Source: JAGOTP01 sp964443315 (GTDB lineage Bacteria > Patescibacteriota > Patescibacteriia > 2-12-FULL-60-25). From it: DNA of 10,127 nt. The translations under genes were made by a program, and so were the position numbers. Every line of letters starts with the position of its first letter. Positions within the stretch are counted from its first letter, which is position 1. Below the pieces are notes generated by a model that was given only the letters and a program-made list of their open reading frames with translations, was not told where the DNA came from and did not search any database. Positions 1 to 6,840 of the stretch are shown here, in pieces. The stretch spans positions 1 through 10,127 of the forward strand of contig CAYUCP010000029.1 of NCBI GenBank assembly GCA_964443315.1, given 5' to 3'.

Positions 1-20
1 TTTCGCGTTTTAGAAGCTTC

Positions 21-49
21 TTGAATAGGTGCTAGCTTTGAGATACAAT
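21..49 (+). promoter_or_regulatory. sigma-70-type promoter of ileS, leaderless layout
   Basis: TTGAAT at 21-26 and TACAAT at 44-49 are separated by 17 bp. Only 6 nt lie between the -10 box and the ATG at 56, so transcription should start at or next to the A of the start codon. There is no room for a Shine-Dalgarno site. The -35 sits in an AGCTTCTTGAA 11-mer (15-25) that recurs at 3100-3110 before rodA. Confidence 0.7.
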
Positions 50-55
50 TAGCGC

Positions 56-2962
56 ATGGCTGATGAGATAAAAAATACTTCGACAAGCTCAGTACTGAAA
101 AGATTTGCACCGGTAACTCCAAAAGTGAATTTTCCAGAGATGGAAGAGGAAACCCTCTCGTATTGGAAAGAAAATCGTATTTTTGAAAAATCACTTGAAA
201 AAGATTCTCCTAAAGGAAACTGGACGTTTTTAGATGGTCCACCATTTGTAACAGGTCTTCCTCATTATGGCCACATACTAGGGAGTATCGCAAAAGATGT
301 ATTTCCACGATTTAAAACCATGCAGGGCTATCATGTCAGGCGTGTCTGGGGATGGGATGGGCATGGATTGCCGATCGAAAACAAAGTAGAAAATAAACTA
401 GAGATTAAACGCAAAAAAGATATCGAAGAAGTAGTCGGCGTTTCTAAATTTATTGAAGAATGTAAAACCTATGTGAATGAAATTTCAGGAGAATGGGAAT
501 GGTATGTCGACCACATGGCTCGCTGGGTAGATTTTAAAAATGCATATAAAACCTGGGATAAACCATACATGGAATCTGTGATGTGGGTGTTTAAGCAAAT
601 GTATGAGAAAGGTTATGTCTATAAAGGTCTTCGTGTGTCTCTCTACTGTCCTCACTGCTCAACACCGATTTCTAACTTTGAAGTCGCGATGGATGCAGAT
701 AATTATAAAGAGATTATCGATGCTGCAACGACGTATAAATACGAACTAGTAGGGGAGAAAGATACCTATATTCTGGCTTGGTCGACTACTCCATGGAATA
801 AAATCGTTACTCCAGCTCTCGCTGTAAATCCAAAACTCATGTATGTAAAAGTAAAACAAGGCAATGAGTACTACATTCTCGCAAAAAGTACGCTAAAGAT
901 GCTTGAAAAGCAGGGAGAATACGAAATGATTGAAGAATTTCAAGGGTCAGACTTAGTCGGGAAGAAGTTCGTTCCTCATTATGACTATTACAAAATTGAT
1001 GAAGGAAAAAAGGCATTTGTCATCATTCCTGGAGATTTCGTAACTGCAGATGAGGGAACAGGTGTCGTAACCATCGCTGCGTATGGAGAAGAGGATTTGA
1101 AAGCAATGCATGAAGAGAATATTCATATCGAGCTTCATGTCGATGAAGAGGGAACCATAAAAGCTGATGTGCCAAAGTTTGGAGGAATGTATTATCTTAA
1201 GGCCAATAAAGCAGTCAATGCTGATCTTTTAGAACGAGGACTTGTCTATAAAGATGAAGACCTTCCCCATAATGTTCCTCTTTGCTGGCGATGTCATACA
1301 CGACTTTATTATGCTCCACAAAATGCGTGGTTTGTGAACGTGCAGATTCTCAAAGAGCAACTAAAACATACTAACAAAGATGTAAATTGGGTTCCACATC
1401 ATTTTAAAAACGGACGATTTGCTAAAAGTATCGAAGCTGCACCTGACTGGTGTATTTCAAGAAATCGTTACTGGGGTTCACCGGTTCCTGTCTGGGAATG
1501 TGTATGTGGAGAGCGATTTGTTCCTGGATCGATTAAAGAGTTAGAAGAGGCAAGTGGAAAAACTATCAATGATCTCCACAAACCAGAGATAGATGATGTA
1601 ACTGTATCGTGCACAAAATGTAACCAAACCATGCATCGAGTACCAGAAGTACTCGATAGCTGGATTGAGGCAGGCAGTGCATCATTTGCTGAAAGACATT
1701 TCCCATTTGAAGGTGAAGTAGATCCTCATGTATTCTTCCCACCTGATTTTATCGTGGAGTATACCGGACAAATCCGAGCATGGTTTTATGTACTTCATGT
1801 TATCTCAAATGCGATTTATTCTGAGAAAGCCTTTAAAAATGTCATGGTAACTGGGGTAATTCTTGGAACTGATGGGCGAAAGATGAGTAAAAATCTGGGA
1901 AATTATCCCGACCCAAAAGAACTCATGGGAAAATATGGTGGAGATGCGCTCAGACTCTATCTCATGAGTAGTCCTGTAATTAAAGGAGAAGACGCGATCA
2001 TTTCAGAAGAATCATATCGTCAGGAAGTTCGAGGACTGATGCTCATTCTCTGGAATGTCTACAATTTCTTTATTAACTATGCGCTTATTGATGGATGGGA
2101 GCCAACTACTAGTCATCCTGAACAGAGTGAAGGATCTTCCAGTGTGGCAGATTCTTCGGCTGCGCCTCAGAATGACAATATTTTAGATAGGTGGATTGTG
2201 AGTTTGCTTCATCAATTAGTGAAAGATGTGACTCACAGTCTTGAAAATTTTGATACGGTAACCTCAATCGCTAACATTCATGCTTTCGTAAACGATCTCT
2301 CAACCTGGTATCTCAGACGTAGTCGAGATCGTGTAGGACCAAGTGCTACAAATGCAGAAGATAAGGAAGCATTTTATATGACGATGTATGGTGTCTTGAC
2401 GACTCTTACTCGTGTGATGGCACCACTTACACCATTTATTACGGATGAAATCTATCAGAATCTGACAGGGGAGGAATCTGTTCATTTAGCTTCTTGGCCA
2501 GAATATGATGAGGAACTTATCGATTCAGAACTCCATGAGCAAATGGAAAAAGTGAGAAAGATAGTCGAGATGGGGCATGCGAAACGAAAAGAAACAGGGA
2601 TGAAAGTTCGCCAACCGCTTGCAGAGTTTAACATTCAGAATTCAGACTTCAGAGTTGATGAAGATTTACTTGGGCTCCTTAAAGATGAGCTCAATGTTAA
2701 ACATGTATCTATGAGTGAGGGAGAAGGAGAAATCGAAGTATCATTTGATACGAATTTAACTCCAGAACTCAAAGCAGAAGGTGAAGCTCGAGATATCGTT
2801 CGAAAGATTCAGGAAGAGAGAAAAATTATCGGAACGGCACTTGATGAGAAAGTGAATGTGACTCTCGAAGAGTATCCAGAATCATTTGCAGACTATATTA
2901 AAATAAACGCACTCGTTGAAAACCTCACTACAGGAGAGTTTAAAGTAGAGAAGATTTCTTAG
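56..2962 (+). CDS. ileS: isoleucyl-tRNA synthetase
   Basis: Class I aminoacyl-tRNA synthetase that charges tRNA-Ile with isoleucine in the cytoplasm. The 968 residues run in the family order. The HIGH motif is HYGH at 70-73. The CP1 editing domain contains TTPW and GTGVVT...GEED (about 334-347). Zinc ligand pairs are C410/C413 and CxC 482/484 with C519/C522. The KMSKS loop is KMSKN at 609-613. The anticodon-binding domain starts around NILDRWIVSL, and RKETGMKVRQPL lies near the C terminus. This is the longer IleS class that resembles eukaryotic and archaeal enzymes. The ATG at 56 fits the leaderless promoter just upstream. Two oddities are seen. Residues 686-707 are encoded by a dispersed palindromic repeat, and residues 8-13 overlap another repeat core. 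In the editing site, the position equivalent to E. coli His333 is Thr339, while the Asp342 equivalent (D347) is kept. Identity is near certain. Confidence 0.97.
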   Translation: MADEIKNTSTSSVLKRFAPVTPKVNFPEMEEETLSYWKENRIFEKSLEKDSPKGNWTFLDGPPFVTGLPHYGHILGSIAKDVFPRFKTMQGYHVRRVWGWDGHGLPIENKVENKLEIKRKKDIEEVVGVSKFIEECKTYVNEISGEWEWYVDHMARWVDFKNAYKTWDKPYMESVMWVFKQMYEKGYVYKGLRVSLYCPHCSTPISNFEVAMDADNYKEIIDAATTYKYELVGEKDTYILAWSTTPWNKIVTPALAVNPKLMYVKVKQGNEYYILAKSTLKMLEKQGEYEMIEEFQGSDLVGKKFVPHYDYYKIDEGKKAFVIIPGDFVTADEGTGVVTIAAYGEEDLKAMHEENIHIELHVDEEGTIKADVPKFGGMYYLKANKAVNADLLERGLVYKDEDLPHNVPLCWRCHTRLYYAPQNAWFVNVQILKEQLKHTNKDVNWVPHHFKNGRFAKSIEAAPDWCISRNRYWGSPVPVWECVCGERFVPGSIKELEEASGKTINDLHKPEIDDVTVSCTKCNQTMHRVPEVLDSWIEAGSASFAERHFPFEGEVDPHVFFPPDFIVEYTGQIRAWFYVLHVISNAIYSEKAFKNVMVTGVILGTDGRKMSKNLGNYPDPKELMGKYGGDALRLYLMSSPVIKGEDAIISEESYRQEVRGLMLILWNVYNFFINYALIDGWEPTTSHPEQSEGSSSVADSSAAPQNDNILDRWIVSLLHQLVKDVTHSLENFDTVTSIANIHAFVNDLSTWYLRRSRDRVGPSATNAEDKEAFYMTMYGVLTTLTRVMAPLTPFITDEIYQNLTGEESVHLASWPEYDEELIDSELHEQMEKVRKIVEMGHAKRKETGMKVRQPLAEFNIQNSDFRVDEDLLGLLKDELNVKHVSMSEGEGEIEVSFDTNLTPELKAEGEARDIVRKIQEERKIIGTALDEKVNVTLEEYPESFADYIKINALVENLTTGEFKVEKIS
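78..92 (+). repeat. repeat core CTTCGACAAGCTCAG inside ileS start
   Basis: The 15-mer CTTCGACAAGCTCAG matches the core of a dispersed bacterial repeat that I know from many genomes. It encodes part of the non-conserved N terminus (STSS) before the synthetase fold begins. A related stretch, TTTCGACATTCTCAGTG, lies at 8917-8933 in intergenic DNA next to another repeat, which supports its being a repeat rather than ordinary coding sequence. Confidence 0.5.
2112..2176 (+). repeat. in-frame palindromic repeat element within ileS
   Basis: A 65-bp imperfect inverted repeat starts GTCATCCTGA and ends TCAGAATGAC (9 of 10 terminal bases complementary). It contains GTGAAGGATCTT on the left and GATTCTTCGGC on the right. 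This is the typical form of a dispersed intergenic palindrome. It is read through in frame as SHPEQSEGS...APQND (residues 686-707), in the variable linker between the catalytic core and the anticodon-binding helices. The protein on either side matches the family without a break, so the element adds residues without disrupting the gene. Confidence 0.8.
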
Positions 2963-3134
2963 CTACAAGCCTCAAGCTACAAGCTCCAAATATTTTTTCA
3001 TTCCTGACTTGACCGGAATCTATAAGAATCTATCTTAAAGACCCTCAATCTAGTCGAGAAAGACAAGCATTAATGTGAGATTTCTTTTCTCAGGACTCCA
3101 GCTTCTTGAAGCTTGCAGCTTGTAACTTGTCGCT
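2961..3134. repeat. 27-bp imperfect inverted repeat flanking the ileS-rodA gap
   Basis: The left arm 2961-2987 consists of degenerate CAAGCTA units and overlaps the ileS stop codon. The right arm 3108-3134 (CTTGCAGCTTGTAACTTG type) is its reverse complement at 21 of 27 positions. The arms enclose about 120 bp that carry a decayed palindromic repeat. The right arm includes the probable -35 box of rodA. No U-run follows, so a terminator role for ileS is possible but not shown. Confidence 0.6.
2999..3020. repeat. decayed copy of the GAATGAC palindromic repeat
   Basis: CATTCCTGACTTGACCGGAA followed by TC resembles the reverse complement of the element at 4779-4803, with one base missing and a few substitutions. 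It lies between the arms of the CAAGCT inverted repeat. Confidence 0.5.
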
Positions 3135-3155
3135 TATCTTGGTGGGTGGTATTAT
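3127..3155 (+). promoter_or_regulatory. extended -10 promoter of rodA
   Basis: An extended -10, TGGTATTAT (hexamer 3150-3155), stands 17 bp from TTGTCG (3127-3132). Twelve bases separate the -10 from the ATG at 3168, so the expected 5' leader is about 6 nt and has no Shine-Dalgarno site. Confidence 0.6.
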
Positions 3156-3167
3156 GATTCGTAGTTT

Positions 3168-4247
3168 ATGAAGAAGACGCTTTTGTCGCTTGATTGGTGG
3201 TTACTGGGGCCGGTGCTGTTACTTCTGAGTATTGGATTAACTACGTTATTTTCTCTTAATCCGATATTTTTCCGTGGACAGCTATTTTATGTCATTATTT
3301 CAATTGCGGTTTTTCTATTCTGTGCGAATTTAGACTATACATTTTTACGCTCGCTCATTACTCCTATTTATATTCTTTCACTTGCACTTCTCATTATTGT
3401 TTTTATCATCGGGTTTGAAAGTCATGGAGCGATCAGGTGGGTAGATATTTTCGGTATTAGTTTTCAGTTCTCAGAATTATGTAAACCTCTTCTCTCACTC
3501 AGTTTGGTCGGTTTTTTAACGCAGCATGAAGATCGGAATCTGAAATCATTTTTACTTGCAGGGTTACTTCTCATGCCGATTATGCTGCTTATTCTTCTCC
3601 AACCTGATTTAGGAAATGCGCTTATTTACGGAGCTGTCGGCTTTCTTATATTGGTTCTGTATGGGTTTCCCTATAAATGGTTCGCTGCTGTTCTCGCACC
3701 GATTTTCGTTTCACTACCGTTTCTCTGGGAGAGACTGCATGATTATCAGCAAAAACGAATTCTTACCTTCCTTAACCCATCAAGTGATCCAACTGGTGCG
3801 TCATACAATGTAATTCAAGCGATTATCGCTGTGGGATCGGGTGGATTTCTTGGGCGTGGGTTATCGAGTGGTTCACAGTCAGGGCTTAGATTCCTCCCAG
3901 AGCGCCAAACTGATTTTATTTTCGCTTCTTTATCAGAAGCGCTAGGATTTGTCGGATCGTTTATCGTCATTTTTGCATTCATCATCCTCTGTTCTCGAAT
4001 GTATGTGATTTTTAAACAAACTGATGAACTATTTGGCAAGATGTTCGTGGCATGTGCGTTTTTCTTCCTCACGATTCATTTCTTCGTGAATATCGGTATG
4101 AATATAGGTATTGTCCCAGTGGTAGGAGTAACACTCCCATTCCTCTCGTTCGGTGGAAGCTCCATGCTCACCAATTTCATCTTCCTCGGCATCGTCATGT
4201 CGATCGAGCGAAAAAATAGACGAGAGAATGTGCTAGAAATTAGATGA
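3168..4247 (+). CDS. rodA: RodA-type SEDS peptidoglycan glycosyltransferase
   Basis: Polytopic membrane protein of the FtsW/RodA/SpoVE (SEDS) family. These polymerise lipid II into glycan strands on the outer face of the membrane, with a class B PBP as partner. The 359 residues match RodA length, with about ten hydrophobic segments. Family landmarks are RWVDIF...FQFSE (90-103), QPDLGNA (145-151), VGSGGFLGRGL (222-232), LPERQTDFIFA (243-253) and LPFLSFGGSSM (323-333). Asp249 in TDF matches the essential Asp of RodA. RodA (elongation) fits better than FtsW because of TDFIF and the short C-terminal tail. The ATG at 3168 is chosen because a promoter ends just before it. The usual neighbour PBP2 gene is absent, so the gene appears to be transcribed alone. 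The RodA/FtsW assignment could be tested by phylogeny; family membership is secure. Confidence 0.93.
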   Translation: MKKTLLSLDWWLLGPVLLLLSIGLTTLFSLNPIFFRGQLFYVIISIAVFLFCANLDYTFLRSLITPIYILSLALLIIVFIIGFESHGAIRWVDIFGISFQFSELCKPLLSLSLVGFLTQHEDRNLKSFLLAGLLLMPIMLLILLQPDLGNALIYGAVGFLILVLYGFPYKWFAAVLAPIFVSLPFLWERLHDYQQKRILTFLNPSSDPTGASYNVIQAIIAVGSGGFLGRGLSSGSQSGLRFLPERQTDFIFASLSEALGFVGSFIVIFAFIILCSRMYVIFKQTDELFGKMFVACAFFFLTIHFFVNIGMNIGIVPVVGVTLPFLSFGGSSMLTNFIFLGIVMSIERKNRRENVLEIR

Positions 4248-4289
4248 TTTTTATAATTTCACCTAATTTATCATGTATGAGAGTACATG

Positions 4290-4318
4290 TTTAAAAATTC
4301 GTTTGAATCTGGTATAAT
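4290..4318 (+). promoter_or_regulatory. extended -10 promoter of rplU
   Basis: An extended -10, TGGTATAAT (hexamer 4313-4318, perfect consensus), has TTTAAA at 4290-4295 with a 17-bp spacer. The start codon at 4329 begins 11 bases after the hexamer, so the predicted leader is about 4 nt. The promoter position rules out the in-frame upstream ATG at 4287 as the translation start. Confidence 0.75.
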
Positions 4319-4328
4319 CACACTTGTT

Positions 4329-4772
4329 ATGAAATTTGCAGTTATTAAAACAGGCGGAAAGCAATATAAAGTCTCAGAAGGAGACATGATTACCGTTGAA
4401 AGACTCGCTACTCCAGCGAATGAAGCAGTTACTTTTTCAGAAGTACTTTTTTTGAGCGATGGAGATAGTATGACTGTAGGTATGCCACTCGTTTCAGGAC
4501 TTACTGTAACCGGTATGGTTATGGAACATCCAAAAGGAGAAAAGATTCGTGTTTCACAATTTAAAGCTAAAGCACGATATCGAAAAGTAAATGGTCATCG
4601 CCAAGCTCTTTCAACTGTCCGAATTGATGCTATCGGCGCTGCTACGAAAAAAGCAGCTCCTGCTAAAGAAACAAAAGTTGCAGAAGCTCCAGTAGTTGAA
4701 GAAAGTGTTAGTACGAAAACACCACCAGAAAAGAAATCAGCACGAGCTAAAAAAACAGAAGTAAAAGCTTAG
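4329..4772 (+). CDS. rplU: 50S ribosomal protein L21 with C-terminal extension
   Basis: Primary 23S rRNA-binding protein of the large subunit. Residues 1-102 carry the L21 fold, starting MKFAVIKTGGKQYKV and with the RNA-binding stretch QFKAKARYRKVNGHRQ near 77-92. The remaining residues to 147 form a low-complexity Ala/Lys/Pro/Glu tail absent from typical L21 of about 100 residues. Such tails occur on ribosomal proteins of several lineages, and its role is unknown. I chose the ATG at 4329 rather than 4287 for two reasons: MKFAVIKTGGKQY is the conserved family N terminus, and the -10 box lies inside the longer reading. L27 follows, as usual for this pair, but with its own promoter and a palindromic repeat in between. 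Confidence 0.96.
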   Translation: MKFAVIKTGGKQYKVSEGDMITVERLATPANEAVTFSEVLFLSDGDSMTVGMPLVSGLTVTGMVMEHPKGEKIRVSQFKAKARYRKVNGHRQALSTVRIDAIGAATKKAAPAKETKVAEAPVVEESVSTKTPPEKKSARAKKTEVKA

Positions 4773-4778
4773 GACTGG

Positions 4779-4803
4779 ATTCCCGATCAGGTCGGGAATG
4801 ACA
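4779..4803. repeat. GAATGAC palindromic repeat between rplU and rpmA
   Basis: The inverted repeat ATTCCCGA (4779-4786) / TCGGGAAT (4792-4799) has a 5-nt loop and is followed by GACA. It begins 7 bp after the rplU stop. Relative to the copy at 8892, a C-G pair here is a T-A pair there, so the stem is conserved while the sequence changed. It could slow or stop transcription after rplU, but no U-run follows. Confidence 0.7.
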
Positions 4804-4825
4804 ATACCTGATAGATTAAGTACTA

Positions 4826-4854
4826 TTGACATTTGTGAAAAGTCGCTCTAGAAT
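4826..4854 (+). promoter_or_regulatory. sigma-70 promoter of rpmA-parB
   Basis: Consensus TTGACA (4826-4831) and TAGAAT (4849-4854) have a 17-bp spacer. The expected transcription start is near 4861, which leaves a leader of about 21 nt. This is longer than for the other core genes here, with only a weak AAAGA as possible ribosome-binding site. Confidence 0.75.
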
Positions 4855-4881
4855 AGAATTAGTTTTCACAACCATAAAGAT

Positions 4882-5127
4882 ATGGCACATACAAAAGCAC
4901 AAGGATCAGTACGAGGTAATAGAGATTCAATCGCAAAGCGCTTAGGCGTGAAGGTTTATGGTGGAGCTAAAGTTATCAATGGTAACATTATCGTTCGCCA
5001 AAAAGGAACGAAATTCCATCCTGGAGATGGTACCTCAATGGGTAAAGATTATACAATCTATGCTCTTCGTGAAGGAACTGTCGCATTTACACAGAATCGC
5101 GGTAAAAAAGTAATCGAAGTTGTCTAA
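4882..5127 (+). CDS. rpmA: 50S ribosomal protein L27
   Basis: Large-subunit protein whose N-terminal tail reaches the peptidyl transferase centre. The 81 residues match family length. Landmarks are MAHTKAQGSVRGNRDS (1-16), KRLGVKVYGG, the strongly conserved GNIIVRQKGTKFHPG (about 34-48), and the GTVAF strand near the end. The protein starts directly with MAH, so it lacks the cleavable N-terminal extension seen in Firmicutes L27. It has its own promoter rather than relying on rplU. parB begins 3 bp after its stop, so the two should share a transcript. Confidence 0.97.
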   Translation: MAHTKAQGSVRGNRDSIAKRLGVKVYGGAKVINGNIIVRQKGTKFHPGDGTSMGKDYTIYALREGTVAFTQNRGKKVIEVV

Positions 5128-5130
5128 TAT

Positions 5131-5991
5131 ATGGATAATGCTGCCGATCGAATATTTGAACTAGAACCAAATCAACTCCAGTCAAACCCTCTTCAACCCC
5201 GTGGTGTTATCACTCAAGAATCTCTCGCTGACCTCGTAGAATCAATTCGTGAACAGGGAATCGTCGAACCGATCGTCGTGGCAGAAACTCCAGCTGGATA
5301 TCAGATTATCGCAGGTGAGAGACGATGGCGGGCAGCAAAAATTCTCGGACTTCCAAAAGTTCCAGTCGTCGTTCGCATCACCACCCCTCAAGGAATGCTT
5401 GAAATGGCAATCGTTGAAAACGTGCAGCGTGAAGATCTTAACCCGATCGAGCGAGCACTTGCATACAAAAGACTTATCGATGAATTCGGACTAGGAACAA
5501 ATGAAGTAGCACGACGTGTCGGTAAATCTGCACCAACTGTTTCAAATACGATTCGACTTCTTTCACTTCCAGATGCTATCAAAGACGCACTCGTCGCTGG
5601 TGTAATCTCTGAGGGACACGTACGACCTCTTATCTCACTTGGAGATTCTAAACTCATGCTTGAGGTGTTTAAGAAAATCCTTCGTGATAATGCAACTGTC
5701 AGACAGACTGAAGAAATGGCCAGACAGATCAAAAGTGAAGTACAGGAAAAAGACCCTACCAAGAAAAAAGAGAAACTCTATGTTCCAGAACAGGATGCTA
5801 TGGCAAAACAAATTCAAGAAAGATTCTCACTTGAGAAAGTCAGTATCGAGCAGACAAGTAAAGTGGCACGACTTAGTATTCTTATCAAAGGAGATCCTAA
5901 TGACACCACAGAAAAGTTAAAGTATATTTATGGAATTCTAACCGGAGCTACTGAAATCCCTGCTCCTTCCTCCGAACCAGCTTCTGAATAA
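5131..5991 (+). CDS. parB: ParB/Spo0J chromosome-partitioning protein
   Basis: CTP-dependent DNA clamp that loads at parS sites near the origin and works with ParA in chromosome segregation. The 286 residues show the usual order. The NPLQPR arginine motif is at 19-24, GERRWRAAK at 62-70, and the ENVQREDLNPIERA box at 96-109. The helix-turn-helix spans about 121-141 (EVARRVGKSAPTVSNTIRL). A Lys/Glu-rich linker near 200-220 is followed by a C-terminal dimerisation region. The start is 3 bp after the rpmA stop with no Shine-Dalgarno site, so translation probably depends on reinitiation after L27. No parA and no full parS are present in the window, and parA-parB pairing is the more usual context. 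The gene converges on lepB with an 8-bp gap and no recognisable terminator. Confidence 0.95.
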   Translation: MDNAADRIFELEPNQLQSNPLQPRGVITQESLADLVESIREQGIVEPIVVAETPAGYQIIAGERRWRAAKILGLPKVPVVVRITTPQGMLEMAIVENVQREDLNPIERALAYKRLIDEFGLGTNEVARRVGKSAPTVSNTIRLLSLPDAIKDALVAGVISEGHVRPLISLGDSKLMLEVFKKILRDNATVRQTEEMARQIKSEVQEKDPTKKKEKLYVPEQDAMAKQIQERFSLEKVSIEQTSKVARLSILIKGDPNDTTEKLKYIYGILTGATEIPAPSSEPASE

Positions 5992-5999
5992 CAGTAGAT

Positions 6000-6566
6000 T
6001 TACGAGTGTGAATTAAAAGGGTTGTAAATAATTCTCCAAGAAGTCAGTGGCCAATACACAAATAATGCTTTTCCGATAATTTCATCTCGTGTCACGAGTC
6101 CCCATTCTCTGGAATCTGAACTGCCACTTCTGTTATCTCCCATCACGATATAACTATTTTTTGGAATAATTTTCGTAACTCCTTCTTCTAGAAACGCTCC
6201 AGGATTTGTTTTTACATCATGGAGATATGCTGTTTCGTCAAATTCTTTTCCATTTATATACACATGGGTATCATGAACGCTTATCGTTTCTCCAGGAAGA
6301 CCGATAACTCGTTTAATATAATCTTTTTCGCGATCCACAGGGGCTTTAAAGACGATGACATCGCCACGGGTGATGCCTTTTAGTCTCAAGCCAATAAGAT
6401 TTGTCAAAATATATTCCCGATCCTTATAGGTAGGATACATAGAATAACCGCTCACCTGAAATGGGCGAAAAAGGAAGAAGTAAATGATCAGAAAAAGCCC
6501 AAAAGCCATGAGAATGGTTTGGAGCATGTCGGAGACTAAAAGATATGATTGTTTCCACAAAGACAT
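6000..6566 (-). CDS. lepB: signal peptidase I
   Basis: Membrane serine protease (S26) that removes signal peptides from exported proteins outside the membrane. The 188 residues have one N-terminal transmembrane helix (about 15-33). The catalytic Ser42 lies in SGYSMYPT. The general base Lys85 lies in YIKRVIGLPGE, and the box MGDNRSGSSDSREWG spans 142-156. FVYWPL lies near the C terminus. The length fits short signal peptidases with a single anchor. The ATG at 6566 is supported by a promoter whose -10 box ends 6 nt upstream, a leaderless arrangement. The gene is alone on its strand here. It converges on parB and diverges from the accessory operon, whose promoter lies back to back with its own. 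Confidence 0.97.
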   Translation of the reverse strand: MSLWKQSYLLVSDMLQTILMAFGLFLIIYFFLFRPFQVSGYSMYPTYKDREYILTNLIGLRLKGITRGDVIVFKAPVDREKDYIKRVIGLPGETISVHDTHVYINGKEFDETAYLHDVKTNPGAFLEEGVTKIIPKNSYIVMGDNRSGSSDSREWGLVTRDEIIGKALFVYWPLTSWRIIYNPFNSHS

Positions 6567-6572
6567 AGAGAT

Positions 6573-6601
6573 ATTATCGCTAAAAGAGGGGAAAGTAGCA
6601 A
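6573..6601 (-). promoter_or_regulatory. sigma-70-type promoter of lepB, leaderless layout
   Basis: On the minus strand TTGCTA (6601-6596) and GATAAT (6578-6573) are separated by 17 bp. Six bases remain before the ATG at 6566, so transcription should begin at the start codon. The -35 box lies 16 bp from the -35 box of the divergent accessory promoter. Confidence 0.65.
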
Positions 6602-6617
6602 GTATAAGGGGGTATAG

Positions 6618-6646
6618 TTTACAATTTCCTCTTTACTCACTATACT
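6618..6646 (+). promoter_or_regulatory. promoter of the + strand accessory operon
   Basis: TTTACA (6618-6623) and TATACT (6641-6646) have a 17-bp spacer and a predicted start near 6653. The resulting 5' leader of about 188 nt is far longer than those of the core genes. It contains a short reading frame and a 51-nt hairpin before the first gene. Confidence 0.65.
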
Positions 6647-6661
6647 CTGCTCAGTCAGAGA

Positions 6662-6733
6662 ATGGGCGTGATTTTTTGCTTCACGTCACACACTCAGACT
6701 CATTTTCTTTGCACGTTGATAGATTGCAGATAG
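6662..6733 (+). CDS. possible 23-codon leader peptide
   Basis: A short frame, ATG GGC GTG to TAG, encodes 23 residues (starting MGVIFCFTSH) between the predicted transcription start and the hairpin at 6737-6787. Its stop lies 3 bases before the stem. The order promoter, short frame, hairpin, genes is that of an attenuator. No Shine-Dalgarno site precedes it, and no run of one amino acid stands out, although three Cys, two His and four Thr are present. It may be chance. Confidence 0.2.
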   Translation: MGVIFCFTSHTQTHFLCTLIDCR

Positions 6734-6736
6734 TAT

Positions 6737-6787
6737 TTGAGCAAGACGAAAAGAGAGTATTATTTATTCCTTTTTCGTCTTGCTCAA
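6737..6787 (+). promoter_or_regulatory. 51-nt near-perfect hairpin in the + operon leader
   Basis: The perfect 16-bp arms TTGAGCAAGACGAAAA (6737-6752) and TTTTCGTCTTGCTCAA (6772-6787) continue inward through a G-U pair, one A-C mismatch and five more pairs to a 5-nt loop. About 23 positions of stem result. No U-run follows on either strand, so it is not a standard intrinsic terminator. It lies 53 bp before the first gene and may control expression or RNA stability. Its design matches the hairpin at 8820-8871. Confidence 0.75.
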
Positions 6788-6840
6788 GTGAGCAGATGGC
6801 CTGATATGTTCAGGTTGATCAAAAAGGCTGGAGGAATATA

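Noticed and set aside
4287..4328. 14-residue N-terminal extension of L21
   Set aside because: The conserved L21 N terminus begins at 4329, and a consensus extended -10 box lies inside the extension.
4547..4556. TGTTTCAC-like half of a parS site inside rplU
   Set aside because: Only one half of the palindrome matches, and the other half is absent. It is within conserved coding sequence.
5388..5762. 124-codon minus-strand frame inside parB
   Set aside because: It is an antisense shadow of a well-conserved parB and is rich in Ser and Arg without any motif.
6484..6804. 106-codon + strand frame over the lepB start and accessory leader
   Set aside because: It lies antisense to lepB and would run through two promoters and the long hairpin. 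No ribosome site is seen.
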